Of a stretch of DNA of 64,000 nucleotides, positions 17,307 through 25,058 are shown one piece after another; positions within the stretch are counted from its first letter, which is position 1, and every line of letters begins with the position of its first letter. The notes beneath the pieces were generated by a model. The model was not told the DNA's origin, made no database searches, and saw only the letters and a program-made list of their open reading frames with translations. The translations under genes and the position numbers were made by a program. Source of the DNA: DASPKM01 sp035628135 (lineage in GTDB: Bacteria; Bacteroidota; Bacteroidia; Chitinophagales; Chitinophagaceae). The stretch covers positions 620,001-684,000 of the forward strand of contig DASPKM010000006.1 of the NCBI GenBank assembly GCA_035628135.1. Reading direction: 5' to 3'.

Positions 17307-18313
17307 GTAATTCTTCTTTGATACTAGGCATTGAATCTTCGTGTGATGAAACCGCTGCCGCCGTTTGCAGCGATGGAAGGATATTGTCCAACATCATTGC
17401 CAGCCAGGACGTGCACAAAAAATATGGAGGCGTGGTGCCCGAGTTGGCGAGCCGCGCACATATACAACACATCATTCCGGTAGTGGATGCCGCATTATCA
17501 CAGGCAAGCGTTTCATTAAAGCAGGTGAATGCAATAGCCTTTACACAAGCGCCCGGATTAATGGGCGCATTGCTGGTGGGCGCACAATTTGCTAAATCAT
17601 TGTCATTGTCGCTGGACGTTCCTTTGATAGCCGTGCACCACATGCAGGCGCATGTGCTGGCGAATTTGATCGATGAGCCCAGGCCTGAATTTCCTTTTTT
17701 ATGTCTTACAGTGAGCGGCGGCCATACACAGATCGTGCTTTGCGAAAGTCCATTGCAATTGGCCGTGCTCGGAGAAACCATCGACGATGCTGCGGGTGAA
17801 GCTTTTGATAAATCCGCCAAATTGCTGGGGCTTTCTTATCCCGGCGGTCCGCTAATTGATAAATACGCCGCAAAGGGTGATGCCACCCGTTTTCATTTTA
17901 CCGAGCCAAACATTCCCGGCCTCGATTTCAGCTTCAGCGGATTGAAAACATCGATATTGTATTTCCTGCAGGAGCAGCTTCGGAAAGACGCCGGGTTTAT
18001 CAAAAACAATCTCGAAGATCTTTGCGCGTCTATTCAACACCGTATCGTTACCATCCTGTTGCACAAATTAAAGCGGGCCGCGCTGCAAACCGGCATTAAG
18101 GACATATGCATCGCAGGAGGAGTATCTGCGAACAGCGGATTGCGAAAAGCGTTTCAGCAAATGGGCGAAGAAATGCATTGGAGGACTTTCATTCCTGCGT
18201 TTCAATATTGCACCGACAATGCGGCCATGATCGCTATCACGGGATATTATAAATATAAGGCGCAGGAGTGGTCGCCGCTGACCGTGAGCCCGAAAGCGAC
18301 AGCAGCATTTTAA
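17303..18313 (+). CDS. tsaD: tRNA threonylcarbamoyladenosine transferase TsaD
   Basis: The 336-residue enzyme moves the threonylcarbamoyl group to A37 of ANN-decoding tRNAs together with TsaB and TsaE. It opens with LILGIESSCDETAAAV, has the metal-binding HHMQAH motif (about residue 112) and the ASKHA elements LTVSGGHTQIVLCE and IAGGVSANSGLRKA. Length is normal. There is no ATG; the available starts are TTG at 17303 and TTG at 17318. The first lies inside an octamer repeat, so the true start is uncertain by five codons. The gene follows the permease gene at close range. Confidence 0.95.
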   Translation: MSNSSLILGIESSCDETAAAVCSDGRILSNIIASQDVHKKYGGVVPELASRAHIQHIIPVVDAALSQASVSLKQVNAIAFTQAPGLMGALLVGAQFAKSLSLSLDVPLIAVHHMQAHVLANLIDEPRPEFPFLCLTVSGGHTQIVLCESPLQLAVLGETIDDAAGEAFDKSAKLLGLSYPGGPLIDKYAAKGDATRFHFTEPNIPGLDFSFSGLKTSILYFLQEQLRKDAGFIKNNLEDLCASIQHRIVTILLHKLKRAALQTGIKDICIAGGVSANSGLRKAFQQMGEEMHWRTFIPAFQYCTDNAAMIAITGYYKYKAQEWSPLTVSPKATAAF

Positions 18314-18379
18314 TTCGTTCACAATTGGCTAACCAGTTCAACGGATTCCTTTAAAGCTAATTACATACCTTGCACGCGC

Positions 18380-19093
18380 ATGCCCAACCCATATTTTCAA
18401 TTCAAACAATTCACTATTTACCAGGACCAATGCGCCATGAAGGTGTGCACCGATGCCTGCATTTTAGGCGCCTGGTTTGCCGCGAAAGTGCCCTCGTATT
18501 CATTGATACTTGATATCGGTTGTGGCAGCGGGTTGTTGATGATGATGCTGGCGCAAAAGAACAAGGCTGATATTCATGGAATCGAGATCGACCTTCCTTC
18601 GTTCAAGCAGCTAAAGGAAAACATCAGTCATAGTAAATGGAAGGACAAGCTCAAGGCATTTCCAGGTGATGCACGCACGTTTTCTTTCCCGGGGCAGTAT
18701 GATTTCATCATCTCCAATCCTCCTTTTTTCGAGAACGATCTGCAGCCGGGCGAAGAGAACCTGCAAGTAGCAAAGCACAGCAGGTCACTCACGTTAGAAG
18801 AGTTGCTGAAGGTGATTGACAAGAACCTTTCACGCGATGGTTCGTTCGGAATATTGCTCCCCTATCACCGCCACAGCTATTTTATCGGGTTGTGCAGGCA
18901 GCACGGCTTCTCATTAAGCGAGCAGTTACTGGTACGCCAAACTCCCGGGCATGATTATTTCCGGTCCATTTTGCATTTCAAGCGGCAGGCAGATAAGTTT
19001 ACGCCCGAGCATGAATTGGTGATACAGGATGATAAGTCGGCATACACGCCCGAGTTTACAGAGTTGTTAAAAGATTACTACCTGTATTTATAA
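18380..19093 (+). CDS. trmN6: tRNA1(Val) (adenine37-N6)-methyltransferase
   Basis: The 237-residue protein has the TrmN6/YfiC opening FQFKQFTIYQDQCAMKVCTDA, the SAM motif ILDIGCGSGLLMMMLAQ (about 41-57), GIEIDL and the N6-adenine catalytic motif ISNPPFF (about 112-118). These enzymes methylate A37 of tRNA1(Val). Length and motif order match the family. It starts 64 bases after tsaD, another A37-modifying enzyme, so two genes for tRNA position 37 are side by side. TACCTTG upstream (18366-18372) is one base short of a -7 box. Confidence 0.9.
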   Translation: MPNPYFQFKQFTIYQDQCAMKVCTDACILGAWFAAKVPSYSLILDIGCGSGLLMMMLAQKNKADIHGIEIDLPSFKQLKENISHSKWKDKLKAFPGDARTFSFPGQYDFIISNPPFFENDLQPGEENLQVAKHSRSLTLEELLKVIDKNLSRDGSFGILLPYHRHSYFIGLCRQHGFSLSEQLLVRQTPGHDYFRSILHFKRQADKFTPEHELVIQDDKSAYTPEFTELLKDYYLYL

Positions 19094-19120
19094 GAAGGAC
19101 AGTATCTGCTGCTTCCGGCC

Positions 19121-19128
19121 TACCTTTG
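19121..19128 (+). promoter_or_regulatory. -7 promoter box for hscB
   Basis: TACCTTTG is an exact TAnnTTTG match ending 9 bases before the hscB ATG at 19138. It contains the TTG at 19126 that would otherwise look like an upstream start, which supports the ATG. Confidence 0.6.
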
Positions 19129-19137
19129 CAGTCTTGC

Positions 19138-19668
19138 ATGAATTATTTTGAACTATACGGGATACCTGTTCAGCTTAATCCTGACCAGGTATATGTAAAG
19201 CAGAAATATTATGAGCTAAGCCGCAGGTATCATCCTGATTTTTATTCTGCGGCTTCCCCGGAGCAGCAGGCGGACAACCTGCGGATATCCTCGGACGTGA
19301 ACCGGGCGTATAAGACGTTCCAGGACCAGGATGCCATCATACGGTATGTATTGCAGTTGAAGGAATTGCTGGAAGACGAGGAAAAATATGCTTTGGCCCC
19401 TGAGTTCCTGATGGAAGTGCTCGAAATTAATGAAGCGCTCATGGACGTGGAGGAAAACGACGAGGCGCAGGTAGCCGCTTTAAAAACGAAAGTAAATGAG
19501 CTACAGGACGAGATTTATAAGCCCGTTCAGCCGATTGTTGAGGGCTATGTGGAAGGGGTTACTTCCACGGAAGAGCTGTTGCAGGTAAAGGATTATTATT
19601 ATAAGAAAAAATACCTGCAGCGCATTTTGGACAAGATAGGCGGAATTAGTAATATTGCCGCCCGTTAA
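19138..19668 (+). CDS. hscB: Fe-S assembly co-chaperone HscB
   Basis: The 176-residue protein begins MNYFELYGIPVQLNPD and has a J domain (about 1-75) with the HPD motif in RRYHPDFYS. A C-terminal helical domain (about 90-170) follows, with LLEDEEKYALAPEFLMEVLEINEALM, where the acidic-aromatic pattern is that used by HscB to bind the scaffold IscU. It stimulates the HscA ATPase during transfer of Fe-S clusters. hscA and iscU are not in the window. The start was moved to ATG 19138, because the longer frame begins within the promoter. Confidence 0.9.
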   Translation: MNYFELYGIPVQLNPDQVYVKQKYYELSRRYHPDFYSAASPEQQADNLRISSDVNRAYKTFQDQDAIIRYVLQLKELLEDEEKYALAPEFLMEVLEINEALMDVEENDEAQVAALKTKVNELQDEIYKPVQPIVEGYVEGVTSTEELLQVKDYYYKKKYLQRILDKIGGISNIAAR

Positions 19669-19674
19669 TCACCT

Positions 19675-19758
19675 GCCCAGGTGGCGGAATTGGTAGACGC
19701 AGCAGACTCAAAATCTGCCGCCTTCACGGGTGTGCTGGTTCGATTCCAGTCCTGGGCA
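19675..19758 (+). tRNA. tRNA-Leu (CAA)
   Basis: The acceptor arms GCCCAGG and CCTGGGC pair perfectly, with A as the discriminator. The D arm contains GAATTGGTAGACGC, the anticodon stem is GCAGA/TCTGC with loop CTCAAAA (anticodon CAA, decoding UUG), a class II long variable arm follows (CCTTCACGGGTG) and the T arm has GGTTCGATTCC. CCA is not encoded. The gene begins 6 bases after hscB and is followed by a strong terminator. Confidence 0.97.
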
Positions 19759-19761
19759 CTG

Positions 19762-19795
19762 AAAATGCCTCTTCAAACAAATGAAGAGGCATTTT
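19762..19795. terminator. Strong bidirectional terminator after tRNA-Leu
   Basis: A perfect 14-bp stem (AAAATGCCTCTTCA with its complement) closes a 6-base loop and ends in TTTT on both strands. It separates the hscB/tRNA unit from the convergent gene ending at 19802. Confidence 0.9.
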
Positions 19796-19801
19796 CATTG
19801 C

Positions 19802-21508
19802 CTACTTTCCAACCACTATCATCTTCGTTTCCCTGAATTCCTTTTTACCAGACCTCGCTATTAACTGATAGTTATACACTCCGCTGGGAAGTTCCGCCGC
19901 ATTGAACCTGGTGACGTGCCTGCCCGATTGCCGGTAACCTTCAACCACGGATGCAACCTTTCTTCCGAAAGCATCATATATGATAATGCTTACCTTGCCG
20001 CCTACCGGCAATTCATATACGATGTTCACAACGTACCGTACGGGATTGGGATAACTGCTCACGTTGAACTTACCAACAATGTCATCTACTGCGGATATCG
20101 CTTCAAGATTTGCTGCGGGCCCAATGACCGTAGGCTGCGAGTATTTGATAGTAACCACATCGTTATTGCTGCTACCTGTTACATAGATTACCGGGTTTTG
20201 ATTGCCACCCACGGGACCGGAGTTCGGTGTAACTACCACTAGCGCCGTCGCGTAGTCACTTTGGTTTTCCGGGCCATTATACCTCGCAACCCAGGCGCGC
20301 ACGCCAGATGACGTGTATTTAATGGTCAGGTAATCGCTATTGGTTACGCCTGGTATGTTAGTTTGTGCGGCTATATACATATTTCCATTGCCATCCAGCG
20401 CCATGGCGTTTGCAATATCGTGGGCGCCCGAGCCTGCATCGTAAAAAGCAATCCATTGCGCCGCGCCTGATGGGATGTATTTAATTGCGAGCACATCTCC
20501 AACGCCTGAACTGGTATAGCTGTAGCCTGCAACATATGCATTCCCCGAACCATCAACTGCAATGGACTTGCCGGCATCGTGCGTGCCGGCTACGCCTGCA
20601 AACCGCTGCACCCACAGGAACGCACCGTCTGGGTTGTATTTAATCGTTGCACAGTCCAACTGATTAGCACTTCCAGTGGCGCTGCTGCCGGTTATATACA
20701 CATTGCCTGACGCATCCAAAGCAAGCGATTTAGCCTCGTCGTTTTTGTTGCTGAAATTGTAACGCTGCACCCAACGCTCCGTTCCGTCAGGACTATACTT
20801 TATAGTTAGGTAATCGTACCCGGTAGGTATCACCGTGGTCCACCTATAAAATTGTCCCGCGCTAAGACCAGTTACATATACATTACCAGTTGCGTCAACG
20901 GTGATATCGCTGGCTATGTCAACTCCGTTGGCTGTGCCATTATATCGAGCCGCCCATTGGAACTTGCCGAGGTTGTTGAACTTCAAGGTTTGATAGTCAT
21001 ACTCAAAAGAACCTTTCACAATATAGCCCGTCAAATACACATTGCCGGCGGCATCCACGGCCATAGCAGTAGCATCATCAATATAATTCTCGGGGCTGTT
21101 GTAAATGGTTACCCACTGCTGCACGGCCGATGAATTGTATTTAATGATGACTATGTCGGAGGTACTGGAGTTTACACCCGCCTTACCTGCCACATACACA
21201 TTGCCGGCAGGATCGGTTACAATAGCCCTTGCGTCATCTGAATAATTATAGGGACTGTTGTAAAGAAAACCCGCCGTCTGTGTGCCGGCTGAATTATACC
21301 TGATCATGTACATGTCGGACGTGCCAGATCCCCAGTTATTGTTACCGCAGATATAAATATTGCCTGAGTTATCGGCCGCTATGCCGGCGGCATTATCAGC
21401 GCCGGACCCTACAAACTTTCTTACCCAGTCCTGGTTAACCTGGGAGTAGGAAATGGAAGATATAGCAAGGCCCGTAAAAAAGATAGCAGCGTATAAAATT
21501 GGTTTCAT
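19802..21508 (-). CDS. Secreted SBBP-repeat protein with T9SS sorting domain
   Basis: The 568-residue protein has a signal peptide ending near SISYSQ, then about nine copies of a 45-50 residue repeat with the core DxxGNVYVTGxS and IKYNSSG, as in SBBP-type beta-propeller proteins. After a linker, the last 85 residues form a type A T9SS sorting domain (SSYPNPVRYVVNIVYELP ... VYNYQLIARS). It should cross the outer membrane by the T9SS and be attached to the surface or released. The binding partner is unknown. It stands alone between a terminator and a 177-base gap in which I see nothing else. Confidence 0.85.
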   Translation of the reverse strand: MKPILYAAIFFTGLAISSISYSQVNQDWVRKFVGSGADNAAGIAADNSGNIYICGNNNWGSGTSDMYMIRYNSAGTQTAGFLYNSPYNYSDDARAIVTDPAGNVYVAGKAGVNSSTSDIVIIKYNSSAVQQWVTIYNSPENYIDDATAMAVDAAGNVYLTGYIVKGSFEYDYQTLKFNNLGKFQWAARYNGTANGVDIASDITVDATGNVYVTGLSAGQFYRWTTVIPTGYDYLTIKYSPDGTERWVQRYNFSNKNDEAKSLALDASGNVYITGSSATGSANQLDCATIKYNPDGAFLWVQRFAGVAGTHDAGKSIAVDGSGNAYVAGYSYTSSGVGDVLAIKYIPSGAAQWIAFYDAGSGAHDIANAMALDGNGNMYIAAQTNIPGVTNSDYLTIKYTSSGVRAWVARYNGPENQSDYATALVVVTPNSGPVGGNQNPVIYVTGSSNNDVVTIKYSQPTVIGPAANLEAISAVDDIVGKFNVSSYPNPVRYVVNIVYELPVGGKVSIIIYDAFGRKVASVVEGYRQSGRHVTRFNAAELPSGVYNYQLIARSGKKEFRETKMIVVGK

Positions 21509-21685
21509 CAGTATGTTTTAGTGGAATGAAGCAGGTGCTTAAACGAACAGGAGGTAGTTCAGAGGAATCAGGCAATATACAAAACCTGCAGCCTTGCCGG
21601 GTTTTAATTTGCTGCTTACAGCGGCAACCGGTCACATCCTTATTGCAACTTCCATTGCACCAATGCTAAGCGCACAAATCCGTAC

Positions 21686-22813
21686 TTATCGATTACGCGC
21701 TTTATAATCGGCAATAATCCTCGAAATAGTTGCATTAATGGCCTGGGATGCTTTTCTGAACTCTGAATTTCTGCCATGGTTCGTCATAATGATGTATCCC
21801 AGCTTATAGTCCGGATATATTGCAAAATCTGTTATATAACCATCCATATCCCCACCATGAAAAATCGTTCTGCTTTGTTTTGCCGGCGAATATCCCAAAA
21901 AACAACCCAGCCCATACTTAACAGCAGCGCTGGAATTAATAACCCCCGTCTGTTGTAATCTGGCCGCTGTGTCTGCAGCCATCTGGTACAAAAGAAATCT
22001 TGAAACATCTTCAACAGTAGAAAACATGTTACCTGCTCCCGACAATGCTTCCATGTTCCACGGACGTGTTGCTGTATATGCATCGCCTTCCGTGTAAGGG
22101 ATCGCGAGTTGTTTGGTGTTAACCTCGGAAAGGGATAACGTAGACGCATTCATTCGCAGTGGACGAAATATTTTTTCCCGTAAAAGCTGCCCAAGCGATT
22201 TGTTGAAGCGCGTTTCGAGATACGATCCTAAAACCCCATATCCGAAATTGGAGTAGCTCCATTTTCTTCCTACCTGTCCTTGCAATTTGGTGGTAGCGAT
22301 GGCCTGTAACAGTTGTTGACTGGAATACCCGGAAATTGGCTCACCATCGGTTCTATTCAGGTTTTCAGGATACGGCGGCAATCCTGCTGTGTGTGAGAGT
22401 AAATTGATGATTGCAATCTCCTGGCCCAGCGAGTCCGCAGGAAACCGTGCACCCTGCAGGTAATCATTTACCTTGTCCGATAAATTAAGTTGATCGCTCA
22501 CTGCCAACCGCGCATAGAGGTTCCCAACGAATGTTTTGGTAATTGACCCTACCTGGTAAACAGTTTTTGAAGTTGCAGGGACTTTGTTTTTTTTATCAGC
22601 CAGCCCAAAACCCTTTGTATAAACAATTTGATTGTTGTACACAATCCCGATTGAAAGCGCGGAATTTTTTAGCGAATCCACGTAGCTGAGCGCTACGCTG
22701 TCCAGGCTTGAAAAATCGATCGGCGGATTGGTGGTATTTCGACTGTTTTGAACCGGGGCGCAGCTGTATATGCATACCAGCGCCAGAAAGAAAACCATAC
22801 GGATGTGTCTCAT
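21686..22813 (-). CDS. Class C beta-lactamase-type serine hydrolase, lipoprotein
   Basis: The 375-residue protein begins with a lipoprotein signal whose lipobox is CIYSCAP (Cys18). The penicillin-binding fold of the class C group is shown by the catalytic Ser-x-x-Lys in VGSITKTFVG, the Tyr-x-Asn in WSYSNFGYG (YSN) and a third motif HGGDMDG in place of KTG. The HGG form is common in serine hydrolases and esterases of this family that are not antibiotic-resistance enzymes. It probably acts on peptidoglycan peptides or D-amino-acid esters in the periplasm or on the outer membrane. Substrate unknown. Confidence 0.87.
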   Translation of the reverse strand: MRHIRMVFFLALVCIYSCAPVQNSRNTTNPPIDFSSLDSVALSYVDSLKNSALSIGIVYNNQIVYTKGFGLADKKNKVPATSKTVYQVGSITKTFVGNLYARLAVSDQLNLSDKVNDYLQGARFPADSLGQEIAIINLLSHTAGLPPYPENLNRTDGEPISGYSSQQLLQAIATTKLQGQVGRKWSYSNFGYGVLGSYLETRFNKSLGQLLREKIFRPLRMNASTLSLSEVNTKQLAIPYTEGDAYTATRPWNMEALSGAGNMFSTVEDVSRFLLYQMAADTAARLQQTGVINSSAAVKYGLGCFLGYSPAKQSRTIFHGGDMDGYITDFAIYPDYKLGYIIMTNHGRNSEFRKASQAINATISRIIADYKARNR

Positions 22814-22984
22814 CTTTGTTTTGGTTATAGGGTTAACGAGGATCTAAAACAGTCTATGTGTTAGGGTAAGTACACATCCGGGGTTTGAATGTTGCATCAA
22901 GCGCTATTTATTTTGTGTATTCCCTCATTCACCATGTTCCCGCGGCACGGAGGAAGCTACTGTGGCCGGCTTGCTGCAGGAAAG

Positions 22985-23443
22985 CTAGTTCCAGTCGTCA
23001 ATTTTCACATCGCGCGGCGAGGGCTTTCCTTCTCCTGTTTCCACGTACTGGCGAAGGCTTAAGAGGAACACGGCCCATTTCATGCTGCAGTGCGCTGTAA
23101 ACTCAATTGCTTCGCGCCAATTCCTGTGCCCGAAAATAATAATGGTTTGGTCGCCGTGCTGCGACAACTGAAAGGTAATGTCTGTTCCCATCCATTCAGC
23201 AGGTCCGTCTATGCAGCGCCATCGAACACTCTTTTGATCGATGAGCTCCTGCACTTCCATGATCATGCTGCCTTTTAATTCTCCTGCCAGCGAACGGAAC
23301 GTGAATGTTATACGTCCTCCAACGGTGCTGTCGCCTTCAACCTCCTCGGTCCACCAATTGGCGAGGCCTTCAATGGTTGACAAAGCTTTGTAGACTTGAT
23401 CTGCAGAGGATTTAATACCGATGCGATGATTAATGTCGACCAT
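22985..23443 (-). CDS. SRPBCC/AHSA1-domain protein
   Basis: The 152-residue protein has the typical START-like opening DINHRIGIKSSADQVYKALSTIEGLANWWTEE, which is read here in two parts: the N-terminal strand and the WWT segment that follows the first helices. The AHSA1-type core includes GRITFTFRS and WRCIDGPAEWMGTDITF. Such proteins bind hydrophobic ligands or act in stress responses. No specific function is known. A -7 promoter box lies 19 bases upstream of the ATG. Confidence 0.82.
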   Translation of the reverse strand: MVDINHRIGIKSSADQVYKALSTIEGLANWWTEEVEGDSTVGGRITFTFRSLAGELKGSMIMEVQELIDQKSVRWRCIDGPAEWMGTDITFQLSQHGDQTIIIFGHRNWREAIEFTAHCSMKWAVFLLSLRQYVETGEGKPSPRDVKIDDWN

Positions 23444-23462
23444 ATTTGTTTTTATTAGGACA

Positions 23463-23470
23463 CAAAACTA
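23463..23470 (-). promoter_or_regulatory. -7 promoter box for SRPBCC gene
   Basis: Minus-strand TAGTTTTG, an exact TAnnTTTG match, 19 bases before the ATG at 23443. No -33 element is evident. Confidence 0.5.
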
Positions 23471-23634
23471 TTGCCTGATGATCACTTTAAGACAGTTAAC
23501 TGGGAATAAGCAAGTTTAATGGTTGATCCACCTGTTCATACTTCATTTTTTCCGTTCATCCAATCTGGGCTTTTACAACGTCACACCGCTGGCAATAGGG
23601 CGTCACCTGCATAATATATTCTAAAACATCAGCC

Positions 23635-24168
23635 ATGAAACATGTATTTACTTTATTGCTGGCTTGCATCGCATTTGTCAACCAATCATTTGCCCAGGAT
23701 GTTGTTATCAAACTCGTAGACGCCCAAGGGAACCAGATCATGGGAGAACTGGCAGGTCCGGGACGGAACGGTTACCTGGCAATTACCTCGATAGGTCAGG
23801 AAAATATCAATTGCACCGATATCACCGGGGCGATGTGTTCAGCAAAACCGGGGCATTTTATTTTCAACACGCTCGACAACAAGGCGATGAATGGTTTAAG
23901 AAAAGCCTTGTTCACTTCAGAACATTTATCGCTTGTAGAGATCACATTCCGCAGATCGGGCGGCACCCAGGAAGAGTATTTAAGGATACGGATGGAAAAT
24001 GTACTGGTTAAAAATCTGAGGGACGCATATACCGATTCCATGCTGAACGTAGTAACCCACCAGGTTGAACTGCAGGCGGGTAAGATAGGTTGGTACCACA
24101 GCGCCATGGGTAGCGTGATCAATAAATTCGGCTGGAACTATATACAAAACGTGGAGTGGCCTCTTTAA
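23635..24168 (+). CDS. Secreted Hcp-fold (T6SS tube-like) protein
   Basis: The 177-residue protein has a clear signal peptide (LLLACIAFVNQSFAQ, cut after Ala20-Gln21). The mature part resembles Hcp, the type VI secretion tube protein: VVIKLVDAQGNQIMGE at the first strand, a central KALFTSEHLSLVEITFRR and the late SMLNVVTHQVELQAGKIGW with the Hcp-type final strands. Classical Hcp is cytoplasmic and has no signal peptide, so this copy must work in the periplasm or outside the cell, not in a T6SS tube. It is followed 21 bases later by a T9SS-sorted protein, probably in the same transcript. The Hcp assignment is by motif reading. Confidence 0.7.
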   Translation: MKHVFTLLLACIAFVNQSFAQDVVIKLVDAQGNQIMGELAGPGRNGYLAITSIGQENINCTDITGAMCSAKPGHFIFNTLDNKAMNGLRKALFTSEHLSLVEITFRRSGGTQEEYLRIRMENVLVKNLRDAYTDSMLNVVTHQVELQAGKIGWYHSAMGSVINKFGWNYIQNVEWPL

Positions 24169-24189
24169 TGCTTCTTTAATGCATGTGTC

Positions 24190-24951
24190 ATGAAAAGAAT
24201 ATTGATCGTGCTGGCTTCCTGCTATTGTGCACAGGCAGCGGCACAAAGCAATGGATTGCCGCCCGTTAATGTGCACCAGGTAAATATAGCTATTGGACAG
24301 GCTGGTGCTTTTAATGCGTATAGCATTGCAGGAGCAGAGCAACTTGCAAATAGGCGCCTTACCTGTGTCCCCAATTCGTGTCAATCGACACTTCCCGTTA
24401 AATGGTTGTTGTTCGACGGTAACCGGCTCAACGAAGCACTGGTAAATTTAAAATGGCAAACCGCCAACGAAATCAATAACAGCGGTTTTGAAGTGGAAAG
24501 GTCGCTCGGTAACAGCAGTCATTTTGAAAAGATCGCTTTTGTTCCCGCACACGCCGGCAGCACGGTCATACGCAATTATTATCTCGATGATGTGAATGAT
24601 TACTCAGGTGTTTCATATTATCGCCTGAAGCAAATTGATATCGATGGCAGGTATACTTATTCTCTTATGGTAGCCGTGAAGGGTTATCCGAGGAATACGG
24701 ACCTTACGCTGTATCCAAACCCCGTCCAGGACATGCTGCACCTTTCCTTTGAAATGCCCGTCAATGCGTCGGCAATTGTTACGGTGTACGATGTTTCGGG
24801 CAGACCGGTATTGCAACAAAAAATGCAATTCAAAAAGGGGATCAATGTAAAGCATATAGCAGTTGCCGCATTAATACCGGGCGTGTACCTGGTAAAACTG
24901 GAGGCGGCCAACCATGCGGTGCATAGTGCCAGGTTTATAAAGCAGCCCTAG
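24190..24951 (+). CDS. T9SS type A sorting-domain protein
   Basis: The 253-residue protein has a signal peptide ending near CAQAAAQ. A beta-rich segment (about 75-160) contains WQTANEINNSGFEVERSL and YYRLKQIDIDGRYTYS, a pair common in Bacteroidota secreted proteins just before the sorting domain. The C-terminal type A sorting domain begins LTLYPNPVQDMLHLSFEMP and ends VYLVKLEAANHAV. The N-terminal 50 mature residues have no recognisable fold. It follows the Hcp-like gene and likely shares its mRNA. Confidence 0.8.
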   Translation: MKRILIVLASCYCAQAAAQSNGLPPVNVHQVNIAIGQAGAFNAYSIAGAEQLANRRLTCVPNSCQSTLPVKWLLFDGNRLNEALVNLKWQTANEINNSGFEVERSLGNSSHFEKIAFVPAHAGSTVIRNYYLDDVNDYSGVSYYRLKQIDIDGRYTYSLMVAVKGYPRNTDLTLYPNPVQDMLHLSFEMPVNASAIVTVYDVSGRPVLQQKMQFKKGINVKHIAVAALIPGVYLVKLEAANHAVHSARFIKQP

Positions 24952-25006
24952 TTCCAGCTCTCACTATTCTTACATGGAAGGTGTAAGTTGGTTGCGGGCT
25001 ATTTTC

Positions 25007-25040
25007 ATAAATGCCGCGTAAAAATTTGAGCGGCATTTAT
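25007..25040. terminator. Bidirectional terminator between convergent genes
   Basis: An 11-bp perfect stem (ATAAATGCCGC and complement) with a 12-base loop separates the T9SS-sorted protein gene from the convergent TonB-receptor gene. A/T-rich flanks on both sides allow use in either direction. Confidence 0.65.
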
Positions 25041-25058
25041 CTGGTGCAACATATTCAG

